64,000 nt of DNA, taken from Streptomyces yatensis (GTDB lineage: Bacteria; Actinomycetota; Actinomycetes; Streptomycetales; Streptomycetaceae). The stretch lies in assembly GCF_018069625.1 (NCBI RefSeq), contig NZ_CP072941.1, forward strand, positions 4,030,001-4,094,000. Reading direction: 5' to 3'. A program made the translations under genes and the position numbers. This document shows positions 63,035 to 64,000 of this stretch, one piece after another. The notes below the pieces were generated by a model. That model ran no database searches. It saw only the letters and a list, made by a program, of their open reading frames with translations, and was not told the origin of the DNA. Numbering within the stretch: the stretch's first letter is position 1; every line of letters begins with the position of its first letter.

Positions 63035-63796
63035 CTAGTAGCCGTACCTGCGATGACGGGCGGCGTAGTCACGCAGTGCGCGGAGGAAGTCGACCTTGCG
63101 GAAAGCGGGCCAGAAAACTTCACAGAAGTAGTACTCCGAATGGGCGCTCTGCCACAGCATGAAGCCCGAGAGCCGCTGCTCACCGCTGGTGCGGATGACC
63201 AGGTCGGGATCGGGCTGCCCACGGGTGTACAGGTGTTCGGAGATGAGGTCGATGTCGACGACCTCGGCGAGCTCCTCGAAGGAGGTGCCCTTGGTGGCGT
63301 GGTCCAGCAGCAGCGACCGCACCGCGTCGGCGATCTCCTGCCGTCCGCCGTAGCCGACGGCCACGTTGACCAGTATTCCGTCGATGTGCTCGGTGTCCCG
63401 CTCGGCCTCCTTGAGGACCGTCTGGGTCCGGGAGGGCAGCAGATCGCGGTTGCCGACGTGGTGCACCCGCCAGCGGCCGTCGGTGGCCAGATCGCGCACC
63501 GCGCCCTCGATGATGCTCAGGAGCGGGCCCAGCTCGTCCTCGGGGCGGTCCAGGTTGTCGGTGGAGAGCAGCCAGAGGGTGACGACCTCGACGTCCGTCT
63601 CGCTGCACCAGCCGAGCAGCTCCTGGATCTTGCTGGCGCCCGCCTTGTGGCCCTGCTCGGCGGTGCCACCGGCCGCGCGGGCCCAGCGGCGGTTGCCGTC
63701 GAGGATGACGCCGATGTGCTTGGGCACCTGGGCGTGATCGAGGCGGCCTTCCACCCGGCGTGCGTAGAGCCCGTACACCAGGTCGCGCAACTTCAC
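63035..63796 (-). CDS. uppS: Isoprenyl transferase (cis-prenyl diphosphate synthase)
   Basis: A 253-residue UPP synthase-family enzyme that extends isoprenyl diphosphates with cis geometry for cell wall lipid carriers. [14 protein letters not shown] holds the catalytic Asp, and [20 protein letters not shown] the diphosphate-binding region. The start GTG at 63796 follows GGAAG. Streptomyces often has two such enzymes of different chain length; which one this is cannot be told. Confidence 0.93.
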   Translation of the reverse strand: MKLRDLVYGLYARRVEGRLDHAQVPKHIGVILDGNRRWARAAGGTAEQGHKAGASKIQELLGWCSETDVEVVTLWLLSTDNLDRPEDELGPLLSIIEGAVRDLATDGRWRVHHVGNRDLLPSRTQTVLKEAERDTEHIDGILVNVAVGYGGRQEIADAVRSLLLDHATKGTSFEELAEVVDIDLISEHLYTRGQPDPDLVIRTSGEQRLSGFMLWQSAHSEYYFCEVFWPAFRKVDFLRALRDYAARHRRYGY

Positions 63797-63974
63797 GTCT
63801 TCCAGCCCCTCAGTGCCTCGCCATGGCGGTCCGCCCCAAGGCCGACACCCTACTGCGGGGCGGGAGGGCTGGCTAACCGGGACGGCCAAAAGACCGCACT
63901 GCGTCACGCTTCGTAGCCGACCGTGCGGGATACGTGCCGCCCCCGGGGCCTCGGATGCCCGAAATAGAGCGGGC

Positions 63975-64000
63975 CGGTCCGTGGGGGGGAGTACGGACCG
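63975..64000. terminator. Hairpin at the window edge
   Basis: CGGTCCGT (63975-63982) pairs with ACGGACCG (63993-64000). It probably ends a gene beyond the window on one strand. Confidence 0.45.

Overview
The window is very GC-rich, with short ATGA/GTGA gene overlaps, frequent GTG starts and marker families (WhiB-type protein, SpoIIE phosphatase, polyphosphate glucokinase, DUF1707, DUF4245, DUF6131, DUF6542) that point to a Streptomyces chromosome. From memory, the order of genes from about 21.6 kb to 58.2 kb (ychF, ppgK, ispH, xseAB, nitroreductase, DUF4245, glpX, wbl gene, class I fumarase, fumC, penicillin-binding protein, oxyR, ahpCD) resembles one conserved core segment of Streptomyces chromosomes; the first 20 kb looks accessory. 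No insertion sequence, tRNA, rRNA or CRISPR array was recognised.

Layout. 0.1-2.3 kb: a three-gene set of a regulatory ATPase, a radical SAM protein with a repeated Cys-x-Pro tail, and a kinase-fold phosphotransferase. 2.4-4.5 kb: an M1 metallopeptidase lipoprotein and a YefM/YoeB toxin-antitoxin pair with a palindromic operator. 4.6-8.4 kb: a LysR-controlled catabolic group (small protein, dehydrogenase, aromatic-acid-type transporter) that ends in a broken amidohydrolase. 9.5-20.4 kb: a carotenoid locus of two divergent operons. Rightward are crtE, crtI, crtB and a Rieske protein; leftward are lycopene cyclase crtY, methyltransferase crtT and crtU. An SDR gene follows crtU. The gene content fits an aromatic carotenoid (isorenieratene-type) pathway. 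This locus is unusually full of short tandem repeats, including one array at the crtT/crtU junction that repeats the stop/start overlap and forms a chain of coupled mini-ORFs.

20.6-34.2 kb: small membrane protein, an orphan GvpU-like protein, ychF, DUF6542, ppgK-ispH, xseAB, nitroreductase, DUF4245, glpX, a WhiB-like regulator, a DUF1707 cell-envelope protein, class I fumarase and a GH18-like secreted protein. 34.4-39.2 kb: a MatA/MatB-like exopolysaccharide pair lying between the two fumarase genes (class I and fumC). 39.2-43.3 kb: DUF402 protein, methyltransferase and a large SpoIIE phosphatase.

43.3-48.4 kb: a TetR regulator divergent from a quinate/shikimate-type module (shikimate dehydrogenase, 3-dehydroshikimate dehydratase fusion and an Nramp-fold transporter that lacks the metal-binding residues). 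48.4-55.9 kb: bifunctional penicillin-binding protein, an SPFH protein coupled to a small possible DNA-binding protein, and a PadR-ABC transporter operon. 56.0-58.2 kb: oxyR divergent from ahpC-ahpD. 58.3-63.8 kb: AI-2E-type permease, secreted transglycosylase-like protein with a long structured leader, PIN-PhoH ATPase and a cis-prenyl transferase. Most convergent gene pairs are separated by strong perfect hairpins that can act as bidirectional terminators.
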